Shown here: piece after piece, positions 32,681 through 44,926 of the stretch | Layout: each line of letters opens with the position of its first letter | Position numbering within the stretch: the first letter of the stretch is position 1 | Assembly: GCA_945859605.1 (NCBI GenBank) | Contig: OX243828.1 | Location: 22,594,609-22,658,608 of the forward strand | Direction: 5' to 3' | DNA: 64,000 bases | Origin: Lumbricus rubellus | Lineage: Eukaryota > Annelida > Clitellata > Crassiclitellata > Lumbricidae | Notes under the pieces: generated by a model | Seen by the model: only the letters and a program-made list of their open reading frames with translations | The model's database searches: none | What the model was told of the DNA's origin: nothing | Translations under genes and position numbers: made by a program

Positions 32681-33782
32681 TTAACCCCTATATTTAGTCA
32701 ACATTAGAATGGAAACCTGGCTGACAACTCCATGTTTCAATTTAGAATAGAGTGTGCCTCTTAATGTAGAATCACACATCCATGCGCCAACATACAAACA
32801 AAGTAAAGAGGGAAGCAAACACGCAGACTCATACAGACACACACACACATATGCGCCCACTCACACACGCAAACACACACATGCGCGCACTCACACACAC
32901 CCACACACACACCCATACATACACATCATTGAATACCAAAGTTCAGAATAGGTGTCTGTAGTGAAGACCATGCTATAAATTTTGACAGCTTGGGACCTGG
33001 GACAGCAACATTCCAGAGGGTGGCAAAAATTGAGCATCACTTAAGAAATGCAGGAGTCAACTATTTAAAAAAGATAATTATAATGATCCAATACAAACGA
33101 CAATATGTAATTATGTTTAACGTTTTAACGAGCTGCATTGGTTCCCAGAAAACTTTTAGTATGCACTCATCGCTATGTGCTAAACATGCTAACCGCTATT
33201 GTATTAAACATTTCAAAGTTGTATTGGTCCAATTCTTCTTCTGGTTCTAGGCTGGTTCGTACATCAAATTTTGCCATTTACCATCATTCTCAGTCTATCT
33301 ATCTCATTCCCTCAATTACGGTTCTCATGAGGGAGTCTCCACTCACTATTATGTCCAAGCCATCTCTCTAATTGTTCTTATTGGGATCTTCTATGCTGTT
33401 CAGTTTTTCTTTTAAAAAAATTAAAAACGTAGAACTTTGGGAAGAAATTGAAGGAAAAAGTTAAATGGCAGATGGTTAAACACACCCTGAGTGTAAATGA
33501 ACAAACCAGAATACATTAGATTTCTTTAATAGCATCTTTTCTAATATCAGCTCAAGTGTTCCTGCAAGACCAATTAAATAAATTAAAGTTCCAGGTGACT
33601 ACAAACTTCAATAGCAAATGACAAATTGTATTTTGGTTTACAAATTTCATAAAAATAATAATAATTTACAGTCAAAAACTAGCATCACAGATTAAAATAT
33701 TAGTACAACAACAAGCACATATAAACAAACAGATACTACAGTCATTCATTTGAAAACAAATTCTGTAAATATGTCGAACACT

Positions 33783-36700
33783 TCATTGTGGTTCAAGCGG
33801 TTCCTGGGATTTATTATTTTCATCTTGTTTATTGTTCTCTTCATTCGTCAGCTCCTGATTCTTGTTCTTTATTTCCTCGTTGCGAACGTTCTTAAGGATT
33901 CCATCGACCAGGCCGCGAGAACCAAAGTAGACGGTTGGTTTGTCCTCCTCACCGCAACATATGAGCTCACGCTGAAGGAATTCAACGTGTCGACACAGCT
34001 CACGTCGTTCTCGCATTAGAATGCTCTCCTTGGCCAACAGCTCTTGCAGCTAAACAAAGAAACAGGTTCTAATGACAGCTTAACTTTCGTGCATTTTGTA
34101 TGTATGAACACTTGTTACAGTGCCCCTTAAGAGTTCTACTCAGATGCACTCCTGAATACAGCGCAGACTCTGAATCGGAGTTTCACATCGAGACGCATGA
34201 GCAAAATTTTGAGAGTGAAGGACTTTCTCAGGGTCTCTATGCGGCAGCCTGAGGTGGATTCGAACCCTCAGCCTTCCGGCTTCAAGGCACCAAACATGTC
34301 CCTACACCACTGCGCCCCACAGCTATGACAAGAATCAAATTTGATGGTAGATTGGCTAAGGCAGATGAAAATATGATGGATTTTAATCTAGTCGCTCCTC
34401 AATAAAATGACTCATGATGACTGTTTTGGAAAGGTATGGTGTTTTACCTGTAGAGTAGTGTGTGATTGGTATTTATCCATCTCCTGAAGCCGCTCCCTCA
34501 TCTTCTCCTGCAGCAAGCCCTGCTGCGAATGCTGATCCTGCAACTCTTTGCAGCGATGGCAAGTTCGTTCGAGTCGCTGCGTCAGTTGTTCGTTCTGTGA
34601 TTTGAGTTTCCGATTCTCTCCTCTGTACAACGTACAAAAGCAAACATCAGGGAACATTACGAACAAAAGGGAACATAGGGAACATCAAGGGAACATCAAG
34701 GGAACATCGAGGGAACATACCGAACAAACATCAGACCAATTTTTTCATTTGCCTATCACCTCACATTTACTGAAGATCAATCGGCACCTAATGAAGAATT
34801 GAACAATCAAGAAGAGTTATGCTTATTGTGCGTATGCCATGCCATTGTAATGTAAATTTGATATAAATGTAATGTAAATGCAAATTGTCTCAATTTCTCA
34901 GTGTCACATAGAAGCTTTGAAAGCTTTTGCTGAGAAAAATGCTTTATAAAAGGTCACATACAATACTATATAGTTAAGAACTGGGTTGAGCAGATAACGA
35001 ACAGTGTGAAAAAATAACTGGGGGCTTTACTATGATACACTTGGAATTGAGGTGTGAGAAACAGACTTTTCGATGGGGCTCTTAGGAAGATTGGGGGTTG
35101 AAATTCCTGACAATTTTCACCCTGATACCGATACTAACTTGTATTTCTGGGTAACTTCTTCAAGTCGTTTCACGAGAAGTCCACATTCCTCTCGCAATTT
35201 CTGATTAATCGTTGCCTGTGACTTGCTGTACTCTTCCAGCTCGCAATCTTTCCGAGCTAAAATGCATTATAAGGTAGTTCACAGTGCAGTAGTTGCAGTT
35301 TAATGTCACTGTGTGATAAAAAAAATCATTATTGATGCCCTCCTCCTTTATCCAGGCTTGGGACTGGCACTGGCAGAGTGCAACCAGTGGTGGAGTTAAG
35401 GTACTTCATCATTTTCTACCACACTCACATGGTAATCAAAAACAGCTCAATTAATCATTTTAAAAAATTATTACTACTTTCACACAATGAGAATCTATCT
35501 AAACAAATCGAATCATAATGTACATAAATTAAAACTTTTATAGAAATGCATCATTTTTCTGACATTTTTGTCTTTTTTATGCACTGTTGTTTGCAAAGTG
35601 TAGGACTGTAGGTGTCTGTGATATGTTAGCAAATAGTTATTACTTATCATACTTATTTACCTAAAATATGCTATCTCTAATCACGCTAATACAAACACTC
35701 CAAATGCCATTTCTGGAGTAAATATAAAACTAAAAGGTCTGATTAAACTAATACGTATGATTTTTTAAAATAGGCATGATTAAACAAAGAGGTGTGATTA
35801 AACTAATCATTATGATTAGACAAAGCATGACTCTGAGTAGATTATCCTGTAAGGGTGCTATATAAGTCCTCTGAATTAATACATTACATAGGTAATCACT
35901 GACCATGTTTATTCTGTATGCTATCAACCATTGCGCTAAGTTCTGTTTCCCGTAGCTCAGCTCTTTTATCCGCAGCGACCAAGTCATCCGTCAAACTACG
36001 TTGCAAACTCTCCTTTGATAGTTTAGTGAGGTGGACCTGGAAAGAATGTGCGAAACAAACCGTGTGAGTTCTTGCATGTTCAACACTTCTCAAAAAGATC
36101 AGCAGCAAATAATTATTTGTTTTTCCGCAATTACCGAACAAACTGAATGGTGTGCAGAGAGAAAAAATTGAATTAGCACAAAGTAAATTTATAAGCATCA
36201 AATTCTACCAGAAACAGAAGAAAAAGAAACAACTGAGGTTCATTAGTTTCATTCTTTACGAAATGTCAATCATTATGAGAGGTTAAAAAACGAGAAATGC
36301 ATGCATGAAATATAAATGTAATTCTTTAATTTTAATCTTTTTTCCATCAGGTACACTGTAAAGCAATTTAAAGGGAAAACCTCTATTGTCTTTGTTTGTA
36401 TGTGCACTTGTTATAGCGCCCCTTCAAGCTCTATCTACTCAGAGGCGCTCCCGATGCAGAGCGGACACTGCATCGGAGTTTCACGCCGAAGCGCTGAGCA
36501 ATTGTGAGTGAAGGACTTGCCCAAGGTCCTTACGCGGGGAGGTGGATTCGAACCTCGGACCTTCCGGCTCCAAGGCAACGACGCCACCACTAGACCACCG
36601 CGCCCCACAGTCTTGAGTGGTAGTCCTGATTAAAATGTAATTTCATAACTTTTTAATTGAATTTATCACAGACACACGTAGGCCTACCTCTCTTTCCAAA

Positions 36701-38342
36701 GCCTGATTGTTACTATGGAGCTCAATGCATTCCTCCTTAGCCGCCAGTGATTCCTTTTCTGCTTGATGAAGTCGCCTCCTCAGATCCTCCAATTCCTGCT
36801 TCAACCGCATTCGCTCCTGTCAAACAAACAGCACTTGCGAATAAGCTGGTGCCCACTGCTTGGCTTTCGAGTGGCGCTTTAGAAATTTGGAGATTACGAT
36901 TACGAAAGTTCTAGTGCATGTCGAAAATTCTCACAGTGCTTGTGAATGAGCTGGTGCCCTCCGCTTGGCTTTCGAGTGGCGCTTTAGAAATTTTGAGATC
37001 ACGATTACGAAAGTTCTGGTGCATTTTGAAAATTCTTACAGCGCTCGTAAATGAGCGGGTGCCCTGAGCTTGGCTTTTGAGTGGCGCCTTAGAAATTTTG
37101 AGAATACGATTACTCTGCTAGTTAAACACACTCAAAACGTTTCAGCTGTTGCGAGAACTGGCAACCAGTGTAAATTGGAAATACAACCTCTAACAGAAGA
37201 ACCAAGAAACCTATAAACGAAACAAATAACAGTAAAATCAAATCAACAGCTACGTTTACAATCTAAACAAACATATAAAATATTGTTTGTTTGTGCACTT
37301 GTTATAGCGCCCCTTCAAGATCTTCTCTTCTCAGAGGCGCTCCAAATGCAGAGCGGACACTGCATCGGAGTTTCACGCCGAAGCGCTGAGCAATTGTGAC
37401 TGAAGGACTTGCCCAAGGTCCTTACGCGGCGAGGTGGATTCGAACCTCGAACTTTCCGGCTACAAAGCAGCGACACCACCACTACGCACCACAAATATGG
37501 CCAACAATGAGATGAGTGAACTGACCGCGTGTCGGTCACTAGCGGATTGGTCGAGTTCCTGTTTCACTCGTTCCATCTGCTGCATCGCAAGATTTCGATC
37601 CAACGTTGCTTGCGTCAGATTTACTCGCATGCTCTCCGTTGCCTAATTGAGAAAACATTACAAAAATCGTCTAAAGTAAGAGTCTGTTTAATCGAGACAC
37701 TTTCTATATGACCATTTAAGTACAGGTCTAAGAAAATTGCAGGACACTCTTTTGGCCACACATGTCAAAGGTATGAAAGTTCTTGTTAAGTGATCGATCA
37801 TCCAAGACAAGCAGCTGTGGAGAAAAATTGGCAAAACATGCAACTTATTATTATTATTACTATATTATTATAATTATTATTATTACAGTTATTATGATAA
37901 TAATAATAATAATAATTATTATTATTATTATTATTATAACTTCAACATTTATTGAAAAATCCACTGAAGCCGAAAACAAAACCAAAAACAGAAATGTGTT
38001 CAAGAATAGAGAGCATTGTTATCGTTCCCGGGGTTTTGAGTAAAGGTTCCTCTAAAAGCAACGGCGTTGAAACGCTGTGTGCGAATTGAAATTCTCAAAT
38101 TATTATTATATTATTCAACAGCAGCAGATCGATACTCAGCTCAGTAAGTACAACTACTAGTGCTTACTAACTACTACAACTAACACTACGGCTCATTGGT
38201 GCAGGCAGTAACGTTTTTCTAATGAAGTGGGTAATGGGTATGTCTTGTAGAGTAAATTGAGTGTTGCCTGCTATTCAATTCAGTTTAACAAAGCATGCAA
38301 ATTGTTACATGTAATGTTTTGTTTAGCCTTGGCTAACAGTAA

Positions 38343-38441
<99 letters not shown>

Positions 38442-39322
38442 TGATGTCATGTCAATGTAGACACTGGTGCTGCAACACAATTTTACACAGAAAGAAATGT
38501 CCCCGGACATTAATCTCCTACCTTGCCGTAGTCGAGGTCATTTGTGCTCAGCTGTCCGCGTACAATCTCCAGCTCGGCCAGGACAGACATCTTCTCCCTC
38601 GAAGTTTTGTCGAGAAGAATCTGAGTCTCAGCCAGCTTTTCCAGCATCTCCTTTGTCTGAAATACAAGAAAGGCAAATTATGCAAAGTTTTCAATGCCTG
38701 ATTGTTAAAATGCATCAGCTGACAGAAGATATACAAGGACTCGATAGTATAGACAACTTTTTTCTATATGGTGGCATATGGAAATCTTTTCTGTGGTACT
38801 AAAAAATGTGCCAGATTTAGTAACATATAATTTCTTTTATTCAATAACCCGGTTGGGTACACTCAACAGTTGTGCAGTAAGGAAGATGAAATGTTGTAGT
38901 TTCTTTGTATAGACCGGCTTCTTACAAAGCAAAGAGAACTAGTATCTATAATGCTTGCATGAAAACCATCAGGATGAAATTTGTTAAAAAGTGTCCTGAC
39001 AAAAGTATATGAGGAGAAAATCTGAAACTGTATCATAACGGGATGCAATTGGACAATAGACAATTCTTTCATCCAGCAACAGTGGACAAACCTTGTTGTT
39101 CATGTCAACCCGATCTGAATGTCCTTCTCTCCTCACGAGCTCACACTCGTCCGCAATCCTCTGAGCCATCACTTGCATTTGCTCCTCCAACCTTCCCTTC
39201 GCGTTCAACAGCTCCTCTCTCAACTGCTCGCGCTCGATTAACGCCTTTTAAACATAACACGAATACAATTCTTAAACAATGCAGAATTCATTTAATTCAT
39301 TCCATTCTTTCAAGCAGTGGGC

Positions 39323-39355
<33 letters not shown>

Positions 39356-40830
39356 AAAATAAAATCTGGCTGCTGCTGCATTTATTCTTTCAGAGATTTA
39401 TATAGTGCCCCCAACTCAAGACCATCTACTCAGAAGCCCTCCCGACCCAACCCCCGGCTAAAGAGAACAGTCTTAAGAAACGTACGGCAAGTGCACACAC
39501 ACACGCATGCACATACATGTTAGCTACACTGGCATAGTCTCAAAAGAGAGGGCGGATAGCAGTTTGCATTATGAAGGGGGCTCCATCAAAGTTTAAATTT
39601 CAGTCCAGAGCAGTTCTTACATTGGTGTGTGACCCATTCAAACAGGCAGCAGTGGTGAAAAATCTCACCTGATCAATAATTATTCATTGGGTCAAGACCA
39701 TATTATGTGCTATCTAAAATTGTGCACATGTATGTATGTATGTATGTATGTATGTATGTATGTATGTATGTATGTATGTATGTATGTATGTATGTATGTA
39801 TGTATGTATGCATGCATGCATGAATGAGCACTTTCTATAGTGCCCCTTCAACATTTATACTCAGAGGCACTCCCGACTACAGCATGGACACTCAATCGAA
39901 GTTTCGTGCCAAAGCGCATGAGCAAATGCGAGAGAGAGACTTGCTCACAATGCTCAGGGTTCCTACGTGGTGGCTTGAGGTGGATTCGAACCCACAACAT
40001 TTTGGCTCCAAGGTACTGAACATACCCCTACACCACCGCACCCCAAAATGTCCACATACATATGTAGGCCAAAGGCTCTCCTACCTGTGTCATTTCCAGC
40101 TGAGACTGCTCCACCATTTCCGAGCTTGCCTTCACCTGGAGGTAGAGGTCTTCCTCTCTGCCTCTCATCTCTTCGTACCTTGTCTTGAGGAGTGCCACAT
40201 GAGCCATCAGATCATCGCGATCCCTGTCAACAGCAGCAATCACTACAACCATCTACTTCATCTCTAGTCACCAAAGCATTCAGAAGTTGCTGCTGAGCAC
40301 TTAGGTTCTGCTTAACATACTGTTCAACAATTGAATTTAATCAATTACATTTATAAAGCGCCTCTACTAGGGTGAACCATTCAGAGGCGATCCCAGTGCG
40401 CAAGGCCCCGCGAGAAGAAGCAGGTTTTGAGAAGAGAGAATGCAGAAGAAAACTGCCAGACAGAACTATAGAGCGAACAGAAGGAGAAAGCGCATTCCAA
40501 AGAGAAGGGCCAATTAGCACAGAAAAAAACTCAAGAAAAAGCATCCTGTAGCAAGCATTCACTACCTAATCAGCGAGTCCAAGTTCTGCTTCTGCAGCTG
40601 ACCCACAGATGGCGGTAGAACGGCTTCGCTGGCCGCGCATTTAATGCACAGACCGGCCATCATGCCGACGAGCGATGGGTCGGCCGACTGCAACGATTCC
40701 ATCTGACGCATCTGCCTCCGAAGCTCATCAGCCTCCGTCTCAGACTTCTGCAACTCATCCCTGAAACAACACAGCACACGATGTACAATGCCTATTGTAA
40801 TGAAAACAGTTAAAGGCTTCAGGAACTAAA

Positions 40831-40872
<42 letters not shown>

Positions 40873-43800
40873 AATGATGATGATGCAGTAGGGTTTCTCA
40901 GGACTTTGAAGGTGCGTTGCGTTTATCGTGTGCACACACCAGTGCGTCAGCTCCGCTTCTCAGGGTTAAATGCACTGGGAGTGCTTCTGAAAGGCTCTTG
41001 CTGCAAGAAGCACTTTATAAATGGCCAGATACAATACAATACAATACAAAAGGCCATATAGAGTCTACTTCTCCCCAGACGGCTAAAGTTCTAACACACC
41101 TTCTAGGCACAAAACATGGATATCTTGTAGTTAGAAATACTATAAAAATCTAAGTTCTATAGAATGCACAAGAATGTTTTGTGGGGCGCGGCAGTGTAGC
41201 GGCGGCGGCGTTGCCTTGGAGATGAAAGGTTTGAGGTTCAAATCCACCTCGCCGTGTAAGGATCTTGGGCAAGTCCTTCACTCACAATTGCTCAGCGCTT
41301 CAGTGTGAAACTCCGATGCAGTGTCTGCTCTGCATTCGGGAGCGCCTCTGAGTAGAGAGGGCTTGAAGGGGCGCTATAAAAAGTGCACATACAAACAAAC
41401 AAGAATAGAATTTGAACATACTTAGCATACTGCAGTTGCGTTTCAAGCCTGGCAGTTTTTGCCTGATGAAGCGAATGGATTTTCTCCTAGATTCAAACAA
41501 ATACAACAGTTTGATGAGAGTGAAAACCATTCACTCTTCCAAACACACAGTTCAAATGCTTCAACACTTTAACATCCATACATAACAATGTGCAAGCATA
41601 TAATTCATATAAAACAAAACATGCAGACATGCATGCACAATTGCACATATTATATGAAGATAATGTACATAAACATTTGGATATACATACAATCATACAT
41701 TTAAGTGTCATATATACAAACATAAACACACATACGTGCATACATTGATAACTCGACCCGGACCACCACGGACTACTCTCTCGGACAACCATACTGACTC
41801 AACGCAGCGCTCGTGAATAAGCTGGTGCCCCGCGCTTGGCTTTCGAGTGGTGCTTTAGAAATTTTGAGTTTACGATTACGATTACAAACATGCATACATC
41901 CATAAAAAAACATGCAAGCACACACACACGCACACACATACGTTACATTCATCCATCCATCCATGCTACACATACCGGGTACATACATCCATACACACAT
42001 CCCAACATCCATACATACTAATGTTGCATTATTATTCGTCCAAGTTTTGAAACTAGCATCAATTGGCAGACAATATTTACCAGTTCGAAATGCCATTTCT
42101 CATAATCAAATCTGTTGGCCTTTCTGCCATTGTCGTCTGCGAACACAGCCATCGGGGGAGATGGAGTATCTGCCTTCATCGCAGAAATCTGTTCGGCAGA
42201 CAAAGAAAGAAGAAAAAGAACCGTAAAAATAAAATAACGAAGTAAAATCAATTTAAAACTAATTTACAAAGTAAAAAGTGTTCCCAGGAGAAAGACTAAA
42301 AATGCAGGCACTTACAAGTCTCCCATCTTACATAGTGGACTATCTACATAGGCGTAGGAGACGAGGGTCAAGAAGGGGAAAATGCCCCCCCTAAATTTCG
42401 GGCAAGTCTGATTTTTGGGCAAGCAGATCCGAAAAAGTAAAACAAAACGTAAAAATTTTCGGGCAAAAGTAACGGGAAATTTCTTAAGATTTAAGATTTG
42501 GGCCGAACTAAAAAAAGATCGTCAGAATTTTTTGGGAAAAAGTCTAATTTTTACCACTTCACCTTGTCACCTTGTGCTGTCAGTTCGTTGAACTCTAGCG
42601 ATCGTCATAGCCAGCCTTCTCCATTGCTTTCTTTCTGATGTCGCTTCTCTTAGTTGTTTTGCCACTTAGGAATGAGCAAACTATCAAAGATTGAACCTCA
42701 TTAATGAGTATAATAAGCAAAAACCTGTACACTTTGTATTATTTTACACAAATGTTATAAAAAAAACTCTATGAAATGAACTCGCCCCAGGTGTGGCTAT
42801 TCCTCCGCTCGTCAACTCGTGAACTACACTCCGCCTCAACTCTTCATGAAGAACTCGATTTTCTTCAACAATTTCCAGAATCTTCTGCCTCAGGTGATGC
42901 ATCTCTTCCTGGGAAAAAAATCAACAGGAAGTTAATCATGAAGGAATAATAATAATAATAATTAATATCCCCATTCATGAGAAACAGTTCCACCAAAATT
43001 AACCGTAAAGACATGAGAATATAACCATAAAAATATAACCGCATATTTATTATTATAATTATTATTGACTTTTATATAGCATGCTTTAACGGTAAACTAC
43101 ACAGAATTGCTCCCAGTTCAACAACAGCTAAATAAGGCAGTTTTAAAGCAAGAAAGCAATACGCTGCCTCTACTCAGTCTCAGCTTATAACTGGTAATTT
43201 CTTTCCTCCTTTTCTTTTCCAAAAAGCTATTTTCTCTCGTGGACTTGCGCACTAAGAGCGCCTCTGAACGGTTCACCTTAGCAGAGGCGCTTTATAAATT
43301 TTTAATACAATATAAAATAAATTTTCTTGTCATTTACAGCCTGAATTTCATAATGAACTCTCTACGAATCAGATGGCCAGGTAATCACATTGAGGAATTT
43401 CTTTTCCGATTCCAGTTGCTGAATTCGCAACGCCTCGTTCTGTAGAAGTCGGATGGTCTCCTCAGGACCAGGAACATCTTCCGGATTTGTGCGATACAGA
43501 ACGCGTGGTTCCATCACAGGAACCGATACACCTGGAACAGTTGAAGACGTCTCCTCACGAATAGGAGGAGGGTCCCGCTCCTTGCCATATACCTAGAAAT
43601 ATACAAGAAAAAGAATCAATTTAATTAACTAACCTTTCCCATTCTATTTTAAGTCAGCAGTGATAAAGGATCTGAGCTTCTGTGAATCTTTTCGAAGATG
43701 GGAAAAAATCATGCATACACGCAAACTGCACTAAAATGCAGAACTTTAAAGTATTATATAAATTGTCCGTCAAATCAGATTACATACTGTAAATAAATTC

Positions 43801-44926
43801 TCCATGAAATCACATTATGCAACCTATGCAACCAATACAACCAACCAGCAAGACTCTGCTTCATGTTGTCCGGTTGTCCACACAACAAACAACCGTCAAC
43901 TGAACAACACCAGATGGCAGCCGTTGTCTCATGTTGTCCAATTTAAAGCATCTCTGAAAAGCTCATCCTAGAGGTGCTACATAAATATGGGCTTACAACT
44001 GCGACAACGGTTACGACAGCCAATACATACACGTTGTGGGGGAGCGAAAATAACGGTTTTAGGCGTCGTCGGTGGCGGCTCAACGGGAGTCACTCTGTGC
44101 AGCATGTCACGCAGTCGACCAACAGCAGCGCTGTAGGAATAGTCGCTGTGCTCAGTGCCGCTCGTCAGGGTTTCCCTGCTTTCTGAATGCGCTGGATGGC
44201 GCATACGTCGGTCTTCTGGCGATACGACTGGATCGTGGTCAAGTACGTGTCGCAGTTCATGTATGGTTCCAGCGGCTTTCTCTGTGTGCAAAGGAGATCA
44301 ACAAGGAATCAATAATTAAATATATTGATGAATCATCAATGAATCAATCAAACAATCGATATATTTTATTTTTGCAGTTAACTTAAAGAAATCAAGTTTA
44401 TATATCATTGTAACACAACTACGAAAAGAAGGCAATAAGGAGATAAAGAAATCCCGCTAAAAATGGAATCAAATTACCAATTAAATCATTAAATGCCATT
44501 AATAGATGGGGTGACCTTAGCTAAAGTATAGCATAGCAAATACACAGTGACATAGCAGATTAGCAGGAAAACAGAAAAGAAACAACATGAACTGAAAACA
44601 GGAAGCAAGAAAATGAAAGGAGTGCGCTTGGTTCCATCTGCACGAACTGCAACTATGCAATATCGAGCCTTTTCTGCGCTTGGTCCTGGGGTCTGAAATG
44701 GTTGATCCAGGAGCTACGCCTGCTTCATGGAAAACTCTTACTGAAGCATATATTATTCAACTCAAATTTGTACTTTCTTGTCGTGCTAGAGTCGCTAGCG
44801 CATCTGAGTAATCCCCTTCAAAATGCGCTATATGAATAAATAAATGAACGAACAAATGTAAATACCTCGGACAGAGCGTTTGTATTCTACAAACGAGCTT
44901 TCTTCATTCTGAGATTTCTGATCCAT
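33783..44926 (-). CDS. SDCCAG8: SDCCAG8 homologue, centrosomal/ciliary coiled-coil protein
   Basis: SDCCAG8 (CCCAP/NPHP10) is a coiled-coil protein of centrioles and ciliary transition structures. Exons 5' to 3': 44866-44926, 44031-44281, 43389-43592, about 42768-42908, 42081-42188, 41422-41486, 40566-40760, 40085-40223, 39092-39244, 38522-38656, 37526-37642, 36688-36816, 35904-36036, 35139-35256, 34448-34622, 33783-34049. Phases close throughout if exon 4 ends at 42768 (a poor GTTTTT donor; 42782 is the alternative but breaks frame), giving about 796 aa, against 713 in human. Diagnostic similarity: [13 protein letters not shown] followed by a DRDDLM start (human GLCLKCAQHEAVL..RDDLMSALV), [21 protein letters not shown], and [20 protein letters not shown] near the C-terminus. 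Glu/Gln/Lys-rich heptads run from about residue 180 on. Confidence 0.9.
34097..34320 (-). mobile_element. SINE family A, inverted, diverged
   Basis: TGTATGAACACTTGTTACAG tail side, GGTGGATTCGAACCCTCAGC B-box side, ending CACTGCGCCCCAC. It starts about 47 bp upstream of the last SDCCAG8 exon. Confidence 0.8.
34970..35138. repeat. Dispersed repeat shared with 52255-52415, abutting a donor
   Basis: Shares GTGAAAAAATAACTGGG-like, CTACTATGATCCACCTGGAA-like, GGTGTGAAAAACAGACT-like and TTCTCACCCTGATA-like blocks with 52255-52415. Its end runs into the donor of SDCCAG8 exon 35139-35256. Confidence 0.6.
35820..35895 (+). mobile_element. LINE 3' tail fragment
   Basis: ACTCTGAGTAGATTATCCTG, TAAGGGTGCTATATAAG. 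It ends within about 10-20 bp of the donor of exon 35904-36036. Confidence 0.5.
36391..36608 (-). mobile_element. SINE family A, inverted, near consensus
   Basis: TTTGTTTGTATGTGCACTTG, CTCAGAGGCGCTCCCGATGC, GGATTCGAACCTCGGACC and terminal CCACCGCGCCCCAC. One of the least diverged copies. It lies 80 bp from the donor of exon 36688-36816. Confidence 0.92.
36826..37115 (+). mobile_element. T2 repeat, three tandem copies
   Basis: GAATAAGCTGGTGCCC, GGCTTTCGAGTGGCGCTTTA, GAGATTACGATTACGAAAG occurs three times at about 105-bp spacing with divergence. The array begins about 10 bp upstream of the acceptor of SDCCAG8 exon 36688-36816. Confidence 0.82.
37284..37492 (-). mobile_element. SINE family A, inverted, head truncated
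   Basis: TTGTTTGTTTGTGCACTTGT, CTCTTCTCAGAGGCGCTCC, GGATTCGAACCTCGAACTTT; the GGGGCGCGG terminus is missing. It ends about 30 bp from the donor of exon 37526-37642. Confidence 0.85.
37845..37940. repeat. (TTA)n/(TAA)n microsatellite with inverted halves
   Basis: TTATTATTATTACTATATTA followed by ATAATAATAATAATTATTAT: an AT-rich imperfect palindrome in an SDCCAG8 intron. Confidence 0.8.
38346..38442. repeat. (TCA)n then (ACA)n compound microsatellite
   Basis: About 20 TCA triplets run directly into about 12 ACA triplets, in the SDCCAG8 intron about 80 bp from exon 38522-38656. Poly-Ser/Thr and poly-Asp ORFs here are repeat artefacts. Confidence 0.95.
39378..39475 (-). mobile_element. LINE 3' tail fragment, inverted
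   Basis: GAGATTTATATAGTGCCCCC, AACTCAAGACCATCTACTCA, GAAGCCCTCCCGACCC. Confidence 0.5.
39728..39826. repeat. (TGTA)n microsatellite
   Basis: Tetranucleotide run ending CATGCATGCATG, directly adjoining the tail side of the inverted SINE at 39826. Confidence 0.93.
39826..40045 (-). mobile_element. SINE family A, inverted, diverged
   Basis: GAGCACTTTCTATAGTGCCC, CTCAGAGGCACTCCCGAC, GGTGGATTCGAACCCACAAC, ending CACCGCACCCC. It lies 40 bp from the donor of exon 40085-40223. Confidence 0.8.
40345..40562 (-). mobile_element. LINE 3' end with RT C-terminus abutting an exon
   Basis: The minus-strand translation has [15 protein letters not shown], the C-terminal motif of CR1/L2-like RTs, followed by a Leu/Ser-rich segment, TGCGCACTGGGATCGCCTCT and GCGCTTTATAAATG. 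Its 5' edge reaches the donor of SDCCAG8 exon 40566-40760 almost exactly. Confidence 0.78.
40831..41050 (+). mobile_element. (GAT)n microsatellite and LINE 3' tail
   Basis: A GATGAT run at 40831-40880 is followed by a forward LINE tail: CACTGGGAGTGCTTCTGAAA, GCTCTTGCTGCAAGAAGCAC, TTTATAAATG and (AATAC)n. Confidence 0.6.
41181..41402 (+). mobile_element. tRNA-derived SINE, family A, full length
   Basis: GTGGGGCGCGGCAGTGTAGC head with a diverged A box, GGTTCAAATCCACC B box, body and GAAGGGGCGCTATAAAAAGT tail with (CAAA)n. It ends 20 bp from the donor of SDCCAG8 exon 41422-41486. Confidence 0.88.
41790..41890 (+). mobile_element. T2 repeat copy
   Basis: CAGCGCTCGTGAATAAGCTG, GCGCTTGGCTTTCGAGTGG, TTTAGAAATTTTGAG, then GATTACGATTAC. 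Upstream GGACAACCATACTGACTC is shared with the copy at 28130. Confidence 0.75.
42350..42560. mobile_element. Decayed repeat sharing GGCGTAGGAGACG with 15107
   Basis: CATAGGCGTAGGAGACGAGG, TTTCGGGCAAGTCTGATTTT and AATTTTTTGGGAAAAAGTC. Non-coding, presumably a DNA-element remnant. Confidence 0.45.
43225..43312 (+). mobile_element. LINE 3' tail fragment
   Basis: TTGCGCACTAAGAGCGCCTC, TGAACGGTTCACCTTAGCAG, AGGCGCTTTATAAATT, the forward version of the 40345 family tail. Confidence 0.6.
44680..44858 (+). mobile_element. LINE 3' end fragment
   Basis: GGTCCTGGGGTCTGAAATGG corresponds to a decayed 'GPxxWNG' motif. It is followed by CTAGCGCATCTGAGTAATCC, CAAAATGCGCTATATGAATA and AAATAAATGAA. It abuts the donor of the first SDCCAG8 exon. 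Confidence 0.55.

Larger units (their letters stand above)
28794..33782. other. Intergenic interval dominated by repeats
   Basis: No multi-exon gene is visible. It holds two TATG microsatellites, a second SINE type, three piggyBac-type MITEs, a GGG-CCGTCCATAAA MITE, CA repeats and decayed LINE fragments. It should contain the promoter and any untranslated first exon of the SMP/C2 gene. Confidence 0.6.

Noticed and set aside
33130..33420. Possible short gene in the intergenic interval
   Set aside because: The frames look like a decayed LINE/dispersed repeat (a related stretch occurs near 32450-32520), with no motif or splice context.
38257..38510. Poly-Ser/Thr and poly-Asp ORFs in the SDCCAG8 intron
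   Set aside because: Caused by the TCA/ACA microsatellite.
42560..42660. Extra SDCCAG8 exon (open frame [14 protein letters not shown])
   Set aside because: Its phases fit neither the preceding nor the following exon, and the peptide lacks coiled-coil character.
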